Of a stretch of DNA of 64,000 nt, positions 22,601 through 31,177 are shown piece by piece. Positions within the stretch are counted from its first letter, which is position 1; every line of letters starts with the position of its first letter. The translations under genes and the position numbers were made by a program. A model generated the notes under the pieces. It was not told the DNA's origin and ran no database searches. It saw only the letters and a program-made list of their open reading frames with translations. Source of the DNA: Vandiemenella viatica (Eukaryota > Arthropoda > Insecta > Orthoptera > Morabidae); the NCBI GenBank assembly GCA_031002005.1, contig JARYHS010008074.1, positions 7,014,924 through 7,078,923 of the forward strand, written 5' to 3'.

Positions 22601-23712
22601 AGACGCGTCTCAGTGCACGCTGCTGTATGTGCTGCGTAACGTCACACGCGCTATTCGCATCTCAGTGCGCGCTGCTGTATGTGCTGCGTCACGTCACACG
22701 CGCTACATGCGTCTCAGTGCGCGCTGCTGTATGTGCTGCGTCACGTCCTCACGTGCTACACGCGTCTCAGTGCACGCTGCTGTATGTGCTGCGTAACGTC
22801 ACACGCGCTATTCGCGTCTCAGTGCGCGCTGCTGTATGTGCTGCGTCACGTCACACGTGCTACACGCGTCTCAGTGCACACTGCTGTATGTGCTGCGTAA
22901 CGTCACACGCGCTACACGCGTCTCAGTGCGCGCTGCTGTATGTGCTGCGTCACGTCACACGCGCTACACGCGTCTCAGTGCACGCTGCTGTATGTGCTGC
23001 GTAACGTCACACGCGCTACATGCGTCTCAGTGCGCGCTGCTGTATGTGCTGCGTCACGTCTCACGTGCTACACGCGTCTCAGTGCACGCTGCTGTATGTG
23101 CTGCGTAACGTCACACGCGCTATTCGCGTCTCAGTGCGCGCTGCTGTATGTGCTGCGTCACGTCACACGTGCTACACGCGTCTCAGTGCACACTGCTGTA
23201 TGTGCTGCGTAACGTCACACGCGCTACACGCGTCTCAGTGCGCGCTGCTGTATGTGCTGCGTCACGTCACACGCGCTACACGCGTCTCAGTGCACGCTGC
23301 TGTATGTGCTGCGTAACGTCACACGCGCTATACGCGTCTCAGTGCGCGCTGCTGTATGTGCTGCGTCACGTCACACGCGCTATTCGCGTCTCAGTGCGCG
23401 CAGCTGTATGTGCTGCGTCACGTCACACGCGCTACACGCGTCTCAGTGCACGCTGCTGTATGTGCTGCGTAACGTCACACGCGCTATACGCGTCTCAGTG
23501 CGCGCTGCTGTATGTGCTGCGTCACGTCACACGCGCTACACGCGTCTCAGTGCACGCTGCTGTATGTGCTGCGTAACGGCACACGCGCTACATGCGTCTC
23601 AGTGCGCGCTGCTGTATGTGCTGCGTCACGTCACACGCGCTATACGCGTCTCATTGCGCGCTGCTGTATGTGCTGCGTCTCGTCACACGCAATATACGTG
23701 TCTCAATTTGCG
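19628..23712 (+). repeat. GC-rich 52-bp minisatellite, about 80 units including the gap
   Basis: Monomers of 52 bp follow head to tail on both sides of a 1000-N gap (20138-21137). Each holds a tatgtgctgcgtcacgtcac segment, a variable cacgtgctatacg or cacgcgctacacg segment and an acgcgtctcagtgcg segment. Variants form a higher-order pattern: the tract cacgcattrtacg recurs at about 21764, 22180 and 22544, that is after 8 and then 7 monomers. Because 52 is not a multiple of 3 and the monomer has no plus-strand stop in any frame, all three plus frames stay open for long distances; this is not evidence of a protein. Confidence 0.95.
20138..21137. other. Assembly gap (1000 N)
   Basis: Exactly 1000 N inside the 52-bp array. 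A fixed-length scaffold gap, so the true array length is unknown. Confidence 0.99.
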
Positions 23713-23765
23713 CTAGCCTTACCCGTCTCACGGCGTGTTTCACACGTGGATTGTGATGGCGATCT

Positions 23766-24715
23766 AGGACCTGCATGAGGTCAACCCTGGCATGTTGCAC
23801 CTCTTCACCATTTTTCTTAGGACACTCTATAATGTAATTCGCGTTTCTATTATTGTACTATTAATCTTAGTGAAACAACTACAAAGTGAACATATATCTG
23901 TTATTGCCTGGGCTATGTTGCCCCACTCAAAAAAAAAAAAAAAAATTACTGATAGGGCGTGTGTAACCGAGGCTGCATAAATTATATTTTCTGTATGCTT
24001 CAAGCAATTGCCCTTATTAGTGGTGAGTGAAAATAAGTTTTGTTTTTCTATATTTTTGGCCGTCGCTGATTGCATTGATACCGTCTTAAATTACCGACTA
24101 CAATTATTTAACATAATTTCCTTTCACTTTACCATCCTAGTAGCAGTATTTTATGAAAAAACTGAAAGAAGTTCGCATATAAAATAAGGCAATTACGTTT
24201 AATATATCGTTTCAGCAATATCATATCAGCTAATTCATGTAATGTCGTATAATTATCGCGAACTGCAATAGATTGTAAATATTGACTTTTCTTTTGTATT
24301 TCTAGTTACTCTAAGCAGTCAAATTTCTGTATAATAGCTGAAATGTTTTTTGGCCTAGCACCTTCTCAAAATTACTGTCTTCTATAAATATGATAACTTT
24401 TATGTTCTTTATGGACACTATCGTTTGCTTTAGAAACGTAAAAAGAGTCTCATTCTATGTTCGCATGACAGTCTTATTGGCGAAACATGAAAAAAAAAAA
24501 AAAGAATCTGAAAACAACAAATTCTGTTGTGAGTTGGATCGGTATCAGTTTTGGATAGTTACCTAACTATACCACCGCTAGTGTATAGCACTGTCGTCGT
24601 AGCTTCGTGGCTATAAGTTGAATAAGTTACGGGAAATTTCGCTGTACGGGATTCAGGTCGTTCGGAAATATAGAAGGATGATAGTACATTATTTTTCCGA
24701 CTGCTATATGTGGAG
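23766..24715. other. Unassigned AT-rich DNA
   Basis: No gene or repeat recognised apart from A-rich tracts near 23929-23944 and 24490-24503. Confidence 0.4.
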
Positions 24716-25075
24716 GCAGCGTTTCTCAGCCTTTTCCCAACCCGAGAACCAGTAAACTGTCATAAATAAATCTGCGAACCACAACTTACCTATGTGTACA
24801 TTATTAGCCAAACACAAGCACGCAGCGTGCGATCCCTTAAGACCTACACTCACAACGAGACCCTCAGAAAATGGCCGCTAACTTAATCTTTTGGAAGAAC
24901 TACTCTAGCTTTGATGCCAACTAGAAACTTATTTTATGATGTTAACAATGCAGCCATACCCTGGGAATTCCAGATTTTTGCCTGTTCGTTAAAATATTCT
25001 TGATGTGGAGAAAGCTTGGATATGTCTTATCTTCTCTTACGGCATTATACAGAACGAGTATTGTATCATATTTTA
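24716..25075 (+). repeat. Old copy of the repeat that hosts the Tigger element
   Basis: gcagcgtttctcagcctttt and the following cgagaaccagtaaa at 24716-24755 resemble 31018-31060. Further on, ccagatttttgcc and tgtggagaaagcttgg near 24970-25020 resemble 33450-33490, which lies on the other side of Tigger. It is therefore a diverged, Tigger-free relative of the disrupted repeat. Confidence 0.5.
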
Positions 25076-25531
25076 TGTGAACAGTTTTTAAAAATTATAC
25101 CTTAAAATCAATTAGAATTAAATTGTTTGTATACTGCCCGTCACCTAGGTTGTGAATCATTGTGTGGAGGCATGAAACAAGTGATCACATGCATGATAGT
25201 AAATTTATCGGTATACATTGCGTCCGAAAATAACGTCTAAGGACCAGGGTGGTAATGTGGGTATGGTATAGGGTTGCCACCTTTTCAGATTTCCACGACC
25301 GGACAAAAGCCAAAATCTCTGGTCTCCACGGCCGGACAAAAGCCCCCTGGAGAGGGGGGGGGGGGGTGGAGGGAAGTATGTATGGTACAAAAAGTAAAAT
25401 TTACAGAGCAATTCTTTTTTTATTTTTACAATTAATTGTTGTTGTAACAATTGCGAACTTTTTTTAGAAAAATTATTGTTTGGAATAACAATCATAAATA
25501 TTTAATACAATTAATAATCCAATAAAATAAC

Positions 25532-25852
25532 TTATTTTATTATTATGTCAACAAAACCTCTGCAGAAGAAACAGTGTCTTCTTCTGAAAACTAACTCAAA
25601 AAAAAAGGCTAAAATTGCTGTTTCAGAGGTAAATTTTGTTTTCCTCACATCTTCTTCTGTAATCGCATGACGTTTCATTGCTTTTTTACCGTCAAATTTT
25701 ACAGTAAAATTTATTTTACACACTTCATGAAATGCGGCGAAATCGTTTTCTTTACGTAACCGCGTTATAAATTCGTCATTTGGGAGCCACTTCTCTCTGA
25801 AACAACCATAACGTTTCCGTACTTCCTTCGGCAAATCACTCATTATGTACAT
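25532..25852 (-). pseudogene. Zinc-finger N-terminal remnant, probably of a hAT-type transposase
   Basis: A 106-residue reading begins M-Y-I-M-S-D-L-P-K and continues with K-R-Y-G-C-F-R-E-K-W-L, then a region where F-H-E-V-C, V-K-F-D-G and A-M-K-R-H appear in order. That order resembles the BED- or TTF-like zinc finger at the start of some insect hAT-related proteins (C-x2-C ... G ... H), but the first Cys is replaced by His, so the finger is damaged. It lies 260 bp inside the left terminus of the hAT-like element and runs towards that terminus. The family assignment is inference; the open frame itself is seen directly. Confidence 0.45.
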
Positions 25853-26040
25853 GTAAGGTGCCAGGTAGGTAACTCAGTAAACCAATCACTTCACGACAAT
25901 CAGACATGCGACAAACTGTTCTCAACTTTAGAACACGGATATGTGAAAACTGCGACCAGTGAAATTTGCGGCCAACCTAAAATCTGTGAAATCTGCGGCC
26001 ACTGTTCCCTTTGTGTCACCGCCAACTTGCGACTCGTAAG

Positions 26041-26349
26041 GCCCATTTAGACGACCCGACCTGGTCTCACTAAATTGTGGCCTGGAAGTTTTTACGCGAA
26101 CAAATAGAATGAAAGCCAGTCAGTGACATTTTACATTACACGGCCGAAACAGCCAAACTCATTTCTATTAAAAAATATATATATACACGCAAATGTTTCG
26201 AATTAAAAAGCAAATCACCTTGTTTCGCAAGTTAAGTATTATTTCTTAGAATTTTTTCGCACTCGTTACTGAAAGTTGAATTTTTTGCTGATCTGCAACA
26301 CTCCAGTGCGGTACTAACCAGGTCGCGCTGGCCGAGGTCGTCTATAGGC
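26041..26349. mobile_element. Candidate 0.3-kb MITE
   Basis: Left end gcccatttagacgacc at 26041 and right end ggtcgtctataggc ending at 26349 are imperfect inverse complements, and both are followed inward by an acctgg block. No target duplication could be confirmed. Confidence 0.45.
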
Positions 26350-26512
26350 GGCCATACACGAAAGCTTCATCCGTCCAAATGGAGTGATGTCACTCCATTA
26401 TCGTGTCATCTATGGGAAAATTGATGAGGATGACGTGTACTGACAAAATTATTTGGATATCCGGTCAGTCCCATATCCATCAAGACAGTTGACGGTGAGT
26501 GGGGAAAACACG
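26346..26512 (+). repeat. Left arm of a 170-bp inverted repeat (partner 43483-43665)
   Basis: The arm reads ggccatacacgaaagcttca, then tccaaatggag, then gacgtgtactgaca and ttatttggatat. In inverse complement the same order appears at 43665-43483 (ggccatacacgatcgcttca, tccaaatggag, gacgtggactgaca, ttatttggatat). It adjoins the candidate MITE on its left and lies 350 bp before the duplication boundary. Confidence 0.8.
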
Positions 26513-26558
26513 TATTTAGTTTCCGAGCTTCACTTGGGAGCACATATTTTTAAAGTTC

Positions 26559-26792
26559 TTGGGCCACCACTTGTTAAACTCTAGGATGATGTCATCGCCT
26601 CCCACAAAAACCTACTGTTTGGGGAATGAAATGTGCTATGAAGTGATTACAGAAAGAGGAAACCTCATTCCCTCCTTTTTTCGCAATGCCTTCATGGCAG
26701 TAATAGATTTTGCTTGTTTTGGTTTTCAAGTCATAAATGCAAAAGCAGTTAACCCACAACTACCGATAGTAGAATATTTCCTGCACTGGTAA
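26559..26792 (+). other. Unrecognised 77-codon open frame next to the inverted-repeat arm
   Basis: Lies just inside the 26346-26512 arm. The reading ends at a stop after E-Y-F-L-H-W and its last codons overlap a gtaatg that could be a splice donor. No family recognised. If the inverted repeat bounds a transposon this could be an exon of its protein, but chance is equally likely. Confidence 0.2.
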
Positions 26793-27445
26793 TGTAAAGG
26801 GAGAGTTTGCATGAAATCTGCTACGATTCTATAAGTATAGGGCTCGCTAGGACACTTCTACGTCTTTTAAGGCAGAATAAAACTTATGTTTTAATAACAA
26901 TTATAAACTGTGAATCATTTATAACGTTAACAGCTGTTCTAAAACATAGGCTACAAACGTAGCACGGTAGCAATCCCCTCAGAGCGCCGGCGGGGCGGCT
27001 GTCAACACAACCAGTTTGAGCCTATTCAATAATAAACACCGATTTCAAAGACTCAAGCCGCTACAGCATTGTTGAGACCCAGTTCTGGTCGCAAATTTCA
27101 CTGGCTGCAAATTTCACTGGGCGCAGTTTTCGCGACACCATAAGCTTCGTATCCACTTGAGCACACTCAGGCGAATGAGCCGCTCATTCATTTGAGCGCG
27201 CTCGTTCGAGCGTGCTCAAGGAAAAGGAAATTTTGGTCGAACGAGCCTGGAGTCAGTGCTCAGAAAACGCTCGGCTATTGACGTGTCGTCACGCGTAGCT
27301 GCAGCCTTTATTATTATCCATACGATGTCAAAACAGAGAAGAAAATTACCAAGTTGATGGATTAGAGAAAGTCATCGTCAGCGAAGAAATTATCTTAATA
27401 ATTTAATTCGCGTATTGACTTTAGAAGAAGACAATGCGCTATTTT

Positions 27446-27654
27446 AAAACTTTACGAGATCGATTTCGAACATTTACTGTCATTTGTTGGACCTCATATT
27501 AAAATGCACGATGCGCCTATGCGTGAGGCGATCCCACCAGAAGATAAAATTTATAATAACTTTTAAGATTCCTAGCCTCAGGAAATCCCTACACAAGCCT
27601 GCAGTATATGTTCAAAGTATATAAACAAAGCATCATCCTTTTGTACGGGTAGTC
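27446..27654 (+). pseudogene. HARBI1-like transposase fragment (copy A)
   Basis: The reading F-V-G-P-H-I-K ... R-E-A-I-P-P-E-D-K (about 27486-27550) corresponds to the conserved region preceding the catalytic core in PIF/Harbinger transposases. After a one-base frameshift near 27564 it continues R-F-L-A-S-G-N-P-Y-T-S-L-Q-Y, the characteristic block of that family, up to a stop near 27640. The rest, including the DDE residues, is missing. In copy B a hAT-like element has inserted into this fragment. Nuclease activity is impossible; the fragment serves only to identify the element. Confidence 0.8.
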
Positions 27655-28009
27655 TGTGATGGCACTATTGAGTCACTCCAAAATTATTTTAAGGCTGGTA
27701 CCTATTTTTAATTTATGTTTACAAATATAGATTTAAAGGTTATTTTTATGTTTTTCTTTAATTATGGCATTGATTTCAAGTTTTTAATAAAAATTGGTAA
27801 AACAATTATATTGCCTGGCACAAAATCAATATGATTTTAGGCACTTACGAAATTCAGATCCTAAAACCAAATTCAATCAAAATCCGTTCAGCTGTGAGAA
27901 ATAGTATTAAAAAATACTTACCACTTCCCGTTATAGAAGTTCTCTTCTGTTTTTATCGTTGTCGCCTGAATGACCCTAGCTGGCTTTACATCATCAATAC
28001 CAAAGTTTA

Positions 28010-28147
28010 TTATCTCGCTGATTTCACGCCATGCACCTTATTTTTTAGTTCGATTATAATACTGGAGCTATCCAATAACACCCTCTTTGATTCATACTCA
28101 TCAATTAGAGTTAAGCAAGTTTCATTGTCCCACGTGCTCGCGCTCAT
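28010..28147 (-). pseudogene. Myb/SANT-like Harbinger accessory protein fragment (copy A)
   Basis: Starting at the ATG complementary to 28147, the minus strand reads T-W-D-N-E-T-C-L-T-L-I-D-E-Y, the first helix of the Myb/SANT-like domain that begins the second protein of Harbinger elements. It stops at 28010 after about 45 residues. It converges with the transposase fragment at 27446-27654. Known family members help the transposase enter the nucleus and bind the element ends; this one is truncated. Confidence 0.65.
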
Positions 28148-28963
28148 TGTAGAAACCGTCAAATACCGTCCACACTGAGCGCCGAACAAACACTGGCTCG
28201 CCTTTGAGCATTCCAAAATACCGACAACCGATCGGCTCGCCCCGAGCGCGCTCGCTGTCATTCGTTGCGAGCGTGCTCAGGCGTCCACACTTGAGCCACT
28301 CGCTTCACTGAGCGGCTCATTCGCCAGAGCGTGCTCAAGTGGATACGAGGCCTTAGAACGGATCACAGGGTGAAACAGTTGATCGCGTTCAGCGGGAGGG
28401 GAATAAGGAGCCAAACGACCTTGTTTATTTCCATAATTTTTGAAATTTCTTAATAACAGGACCTTTTGAGTCTGGTCGCATGTAGTGAGCCGGACACGGA
28501 AAAATCACGTTAGAACCGGAATCTGCCCATAACCCAGACGGTTGGCAACCCTAGTATGATATGGTATGGTGGGTAGCGACTGAGTGTGCATAGAGGAAAG
28601 AAATGAGAGAAAGATAGAGAGAGTAAACCAATTAAGTATATTAGCTTCGTCTTTCAAAATGCGTGTAAAATAGACTGCGTACCCACCACAACGCCATGAG
28701 TGAAGCGCAAAATTCCTTTGATGTTTTAAGAGAGACCGCCAGGGCAGCTGTCGCATCTGGCGCGATCGACTACAAATAATCGTCGTGTAAAATCCCTTGT
28801 CAGAGTAAAATTCCCATCGCGTCAACCAACTCGAAATAACTCAAGAGTTTTTCCGTAAATCTTATATCTTTATGATCCAGAACTCATGGATCTATAGCCA
28901 TTTGATAAGAGTCTTCAAATCATTATAACGATTCCCTTTGGGACAGCTTATGAATGTTGCCGA

Positions 28964-29160
28964 GTGATAGAGAGTGATGGAGGCATGATATAGGCGTGAT
29001 AGAGAGTGATAGAGGCATGATAGAGAGTGATAGGAGGAGTGATAGAGGCATGATAGAGAGTGATAGAGGCATGATAGAGGCATGATAGAGGCATGATATA
29101 GGCGTGATAGAGAGTGATAGAGGCATGATAGAGGCATGATAGAGAGTGATAGAGGCATGA
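28964..29160 (+). repeat. gatagagg-type minisatellite (copy A)
   Basis: About fourteen short units mixing gtgatagaga and ggcatgatagag, roughly 14 bp each. The matching array in copy B is about 31 bp shorter. Long minus-strand open frames rich in S, L, Y and H are by-products. Confidence 0.9.
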
Positions 29161-29212
29161 TTTTGCAACTTTTGAGAAGGCAGGATGAGCAGGCAAAAAT
29201 TTTGATAGCGGG

Positions 29213-29482
29213 TTGGAGATTTATTACAAAAGTACACATGGACTAGCGGACTCACATCATAGTTTGTGGGCTTTGTTCGAATACTCGTCACGATTCCTGG
29301 ATTGTCTTGCTCGAATGAACGAAATTTCCCATGATCGACAATGTTGCAAGATAGACTCAATAGCATCTCAATATTACAATGCACATGGTAAGCTCACTGA
29401 CGAACTTGATTTGGAAAAATTGTTGAATCCGTTCATTTACAAACAAGCAAAGATCAGTACAGTTTTTGCATTGCGCAATTAA
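29213..29482 (+). CDS. Unrecognised 89-codon open frame (copy A)
   Basis: Open frame directly right of the minisatellite, ending K-I-S-T-V-F-A-L-R-N. It is identical in copy B (52503-52772). I recognise no family. Composition is not low-complexity and includes a charged stretch, K-L-T-D-E-L-D-L-E-K-L-L. A potential splice donor, atggtaagc, lies inside it near 29386. Identity in both copies only reflects how recent the duplication is. It could be a transposon exon or chance. Confidence 0.2.
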   Translation: MEIYYKSTHGLADSHHSLWALFEYSSRFLDCLARMNEISHDRQCCKIDSIASQYYNAHGKLTDELDLEKLLNPFIYKQAKISTVFALRN

Positions 29483-29639
29483 TACTGAAAAGTAGATTAA
29501 AAAAATAATTTTTGTATACAATGTATAGATATAATAAGCAAGTCTGCCATGTATGACGTCAGATGTCACGCCATGACGTCATCTATGACGGCAACGACGC
29601 CACGCTTAATGCCATTGTTCTTGGTTATGCACGTTACTT

Positions 29640-30200
29640 AGTAACATTTCTAAGCATCCGCGAATAAATTAACCTACAGAGCACTGAAAAAGTATGTATT
29701 GCGTTTAAATCATTGTATGCTTATTTTTACGTATTATTCTTTTGATAAATAGAAGTATTCCTTAAATTCTTTGTCCATAGATATGTAAGATAAAAGTTTT
29801 AATTTTGGAACATCAATGTTAGCGAAAGCTTTGATTGGATTGTTACTTAGCATGGGTCAGAATTAGAACTGACATTTGACGCTACAGCAGAGGGAATGAA
29901 TAATTTATGTTCATTTTTTCAAAATAATTTAAACTGTGACCTATTATTGAAACTATTAAATCGTTTGAATGGAAATACAGTAGTTACACACTGATCGTGC
30001 ACTATGCAGCATACACTCAATTAAAACAAATATTACTTGGAATAATGCAAGTTTATAAGGTTTATTTTAATTTTCTTTGCTTTCACTGAGTAATATTACT
30101 GAGGCTATTATTTCCACAACATGTAAGCTATAAAAACTAAATTCCTTCGTTCGCTAACGGTTCAAAGTTGTTGCAGTTTTTTTCTTTTTTTTGTGTGTAA
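29640..30200 (+). repeat. Old dispersed repeat, related to 35395-35700
   Basis: Shared order of phrases: gcactgaaaaagtatgtatt with 35459-35480, tttcactgagtaatattac with ttttcactggggtcattatt, and ccacaacatgtaagc with cagccgatgtaagcc. Divergence is high, so the family is ancient. No coding or terminal structure recognised. Confidence 0.45.
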
Positions 30201-30559
30201 TTTGTTCCATACTTGCATTTTTGATGGCTGTGATAGCAACATATTCCAGAATAATATCGTTCAAAGAACGTTTGCATGACCATTATACTTCGTTATGTAG
30301 CTTCTTCCAGTCGCTCGCGTTACAGCACGTTTTGAGGGAAGTTTGTGAGGTAACACACATTAAACAGTATAATCTATCGAACGTAAGTAACAATTTTCAG
30401 TCCAAAAGGACAATTCTTTTATGAGTCCCAGTTATTACGCTATAGCCCAAATTTATATAGCAATGCATTATTGCCACTGAAATGCGATACAGTGCATGTA
30501 TTAATATGCTTGAGATTAAAGTATTTTTTTCTGGTAGCAAGTTTAGAGTATGTGGTTAC

Positions 30560-30730
30560 ACAGTGTCGGATCTGGAGGGGGGGGGGGAGGGCAAACCGGG
30601 GCTCTTGCCCCGGGCGACAACTTCAGGGGGGCGCCAAAATCATGTGTTGGTGGCATCTTTTTATAAGCGCCAGGGCGTATATTCATGTGCTGTCGACCCT
30701 TCTTTTAAGTAAAGCGCCGTGGTACACTGA
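30560..30730 (+). other. G- and C-rich patch
   Basis: Contains a G12-13 run at about 30577 and a small palindrome around gctcttgccccgggc. The text ggggggcgccaaaatc resembles ends of MITE-like repeats, but no partner end was found. Present identically in copy B near 53865. Confidence 0.3.
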
Positions 30731-31177
30731 CCGCGGCGGCAACTTGAAAGGACGGAAAATTCATTGTTCTGTGACAGAGCGGCCTCAAAACAAAGCTCTA
30801 TTCAAGGAATGGAATTCATTCCGTCTTTGTTAGCGTGAACTCCAGATATTCTTGGATTTATAAATTTTGCCATCTGATGTTCGCATTCTTGCAGCTGCGT
30901 TCGAGTGATTAGCCCAGTTTTGTGATAATATCTACTTTTGTGCTGAACGAGTTTAAATATTTATTACTGGAAACGAACCATCAACAGGTAAGGAAGAATA
31001 TATCGTTATCAAATATCTCAGCGTTTCTCATCCTTTGTCAATCCGAGGACCGGTAAATGTCAACAACAAAAAATCTGTTCATTAACTTATATGGGCCTTA
31101 TTTCTTACCTCTATATATATTATGAACCAAACCTACCAATTGTTATTAGCATATACCGCCGTTTCTCAACACATATA

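Larger units (their letters stand above)
25944..27132. repeat. Inverted repeat pair, gaaaactgcg type
   Basis: gaaaactgcgaccagtgaaa at 25945-25964 is matched in inverse orientation by tttcactgggcgcagttttc near 27112-27131, over about 31 bases with few mismatches. Each arm is accompanied by a second, shorter agtgaaatttgc or gtgaaatctgc copy. The pair may mark the ends of a 1.2-kb element. The left boundary of the large duplication (26865) lies between the arms. Confidence 0.5.
27144..28351 (+). mobile_element. PIF/Harbinger element, internally deleted (copy A)
   Basis: Terminal inverted repeats: tcgtatccacttgagcac at 27147 on the plus strand, and its inverse complement ending at 28349, with further matching text (ggcgaatgagccgctca) inside each arm. 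The right arm holds additional gagcgtgctc repeats. Inside are a fragment of HARBI1-type transposase on plus and a fragment of a Myb/SANT-like protein on minus, the two proteins that autonomous Harbinger elements carry. At 1.2 kb it is a deletion derivative. The expected 3-bp target duplication could not be confirmed. Confidence 0.8.
25269..28553. mobile_element. hAT-like element with TAGGGTTGCCA ends, heavily nested
   Basis: Left end tagggttgcca at 25269, right end tggcaacccta ending at 28553, with related subterminal text (ccggaca on both sides). The flanking 8-mers are gtatggta (25261-25268) and gtatgata (28554-28561), a target duplication with one mismatch. TAGGG-type ends and 8 bp point to hAT. 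Inside are a zinc-finger coding remnant on the minus strand, a Harbinger element and further inverted repeats. In the duplicated copy only the part from 26865 rightward is present, ending at 51875. Confidence 0.7.

Noticed and set aside
19628..23712. CRISPR array
   Set aside because: Repeats are contiguous without unique spacers, and the genome is eukaryotic.
21899..23716. Series of long Cys-rich open frames
   Set aside because: Same minisatellite without stop codons; no signal peptide, start context or independent coding evidence.
28923..29384. 153-residue minus-strand frame rich in S, L, Y, H
   Set aside because: Translation of the gatagagg minisatellite.
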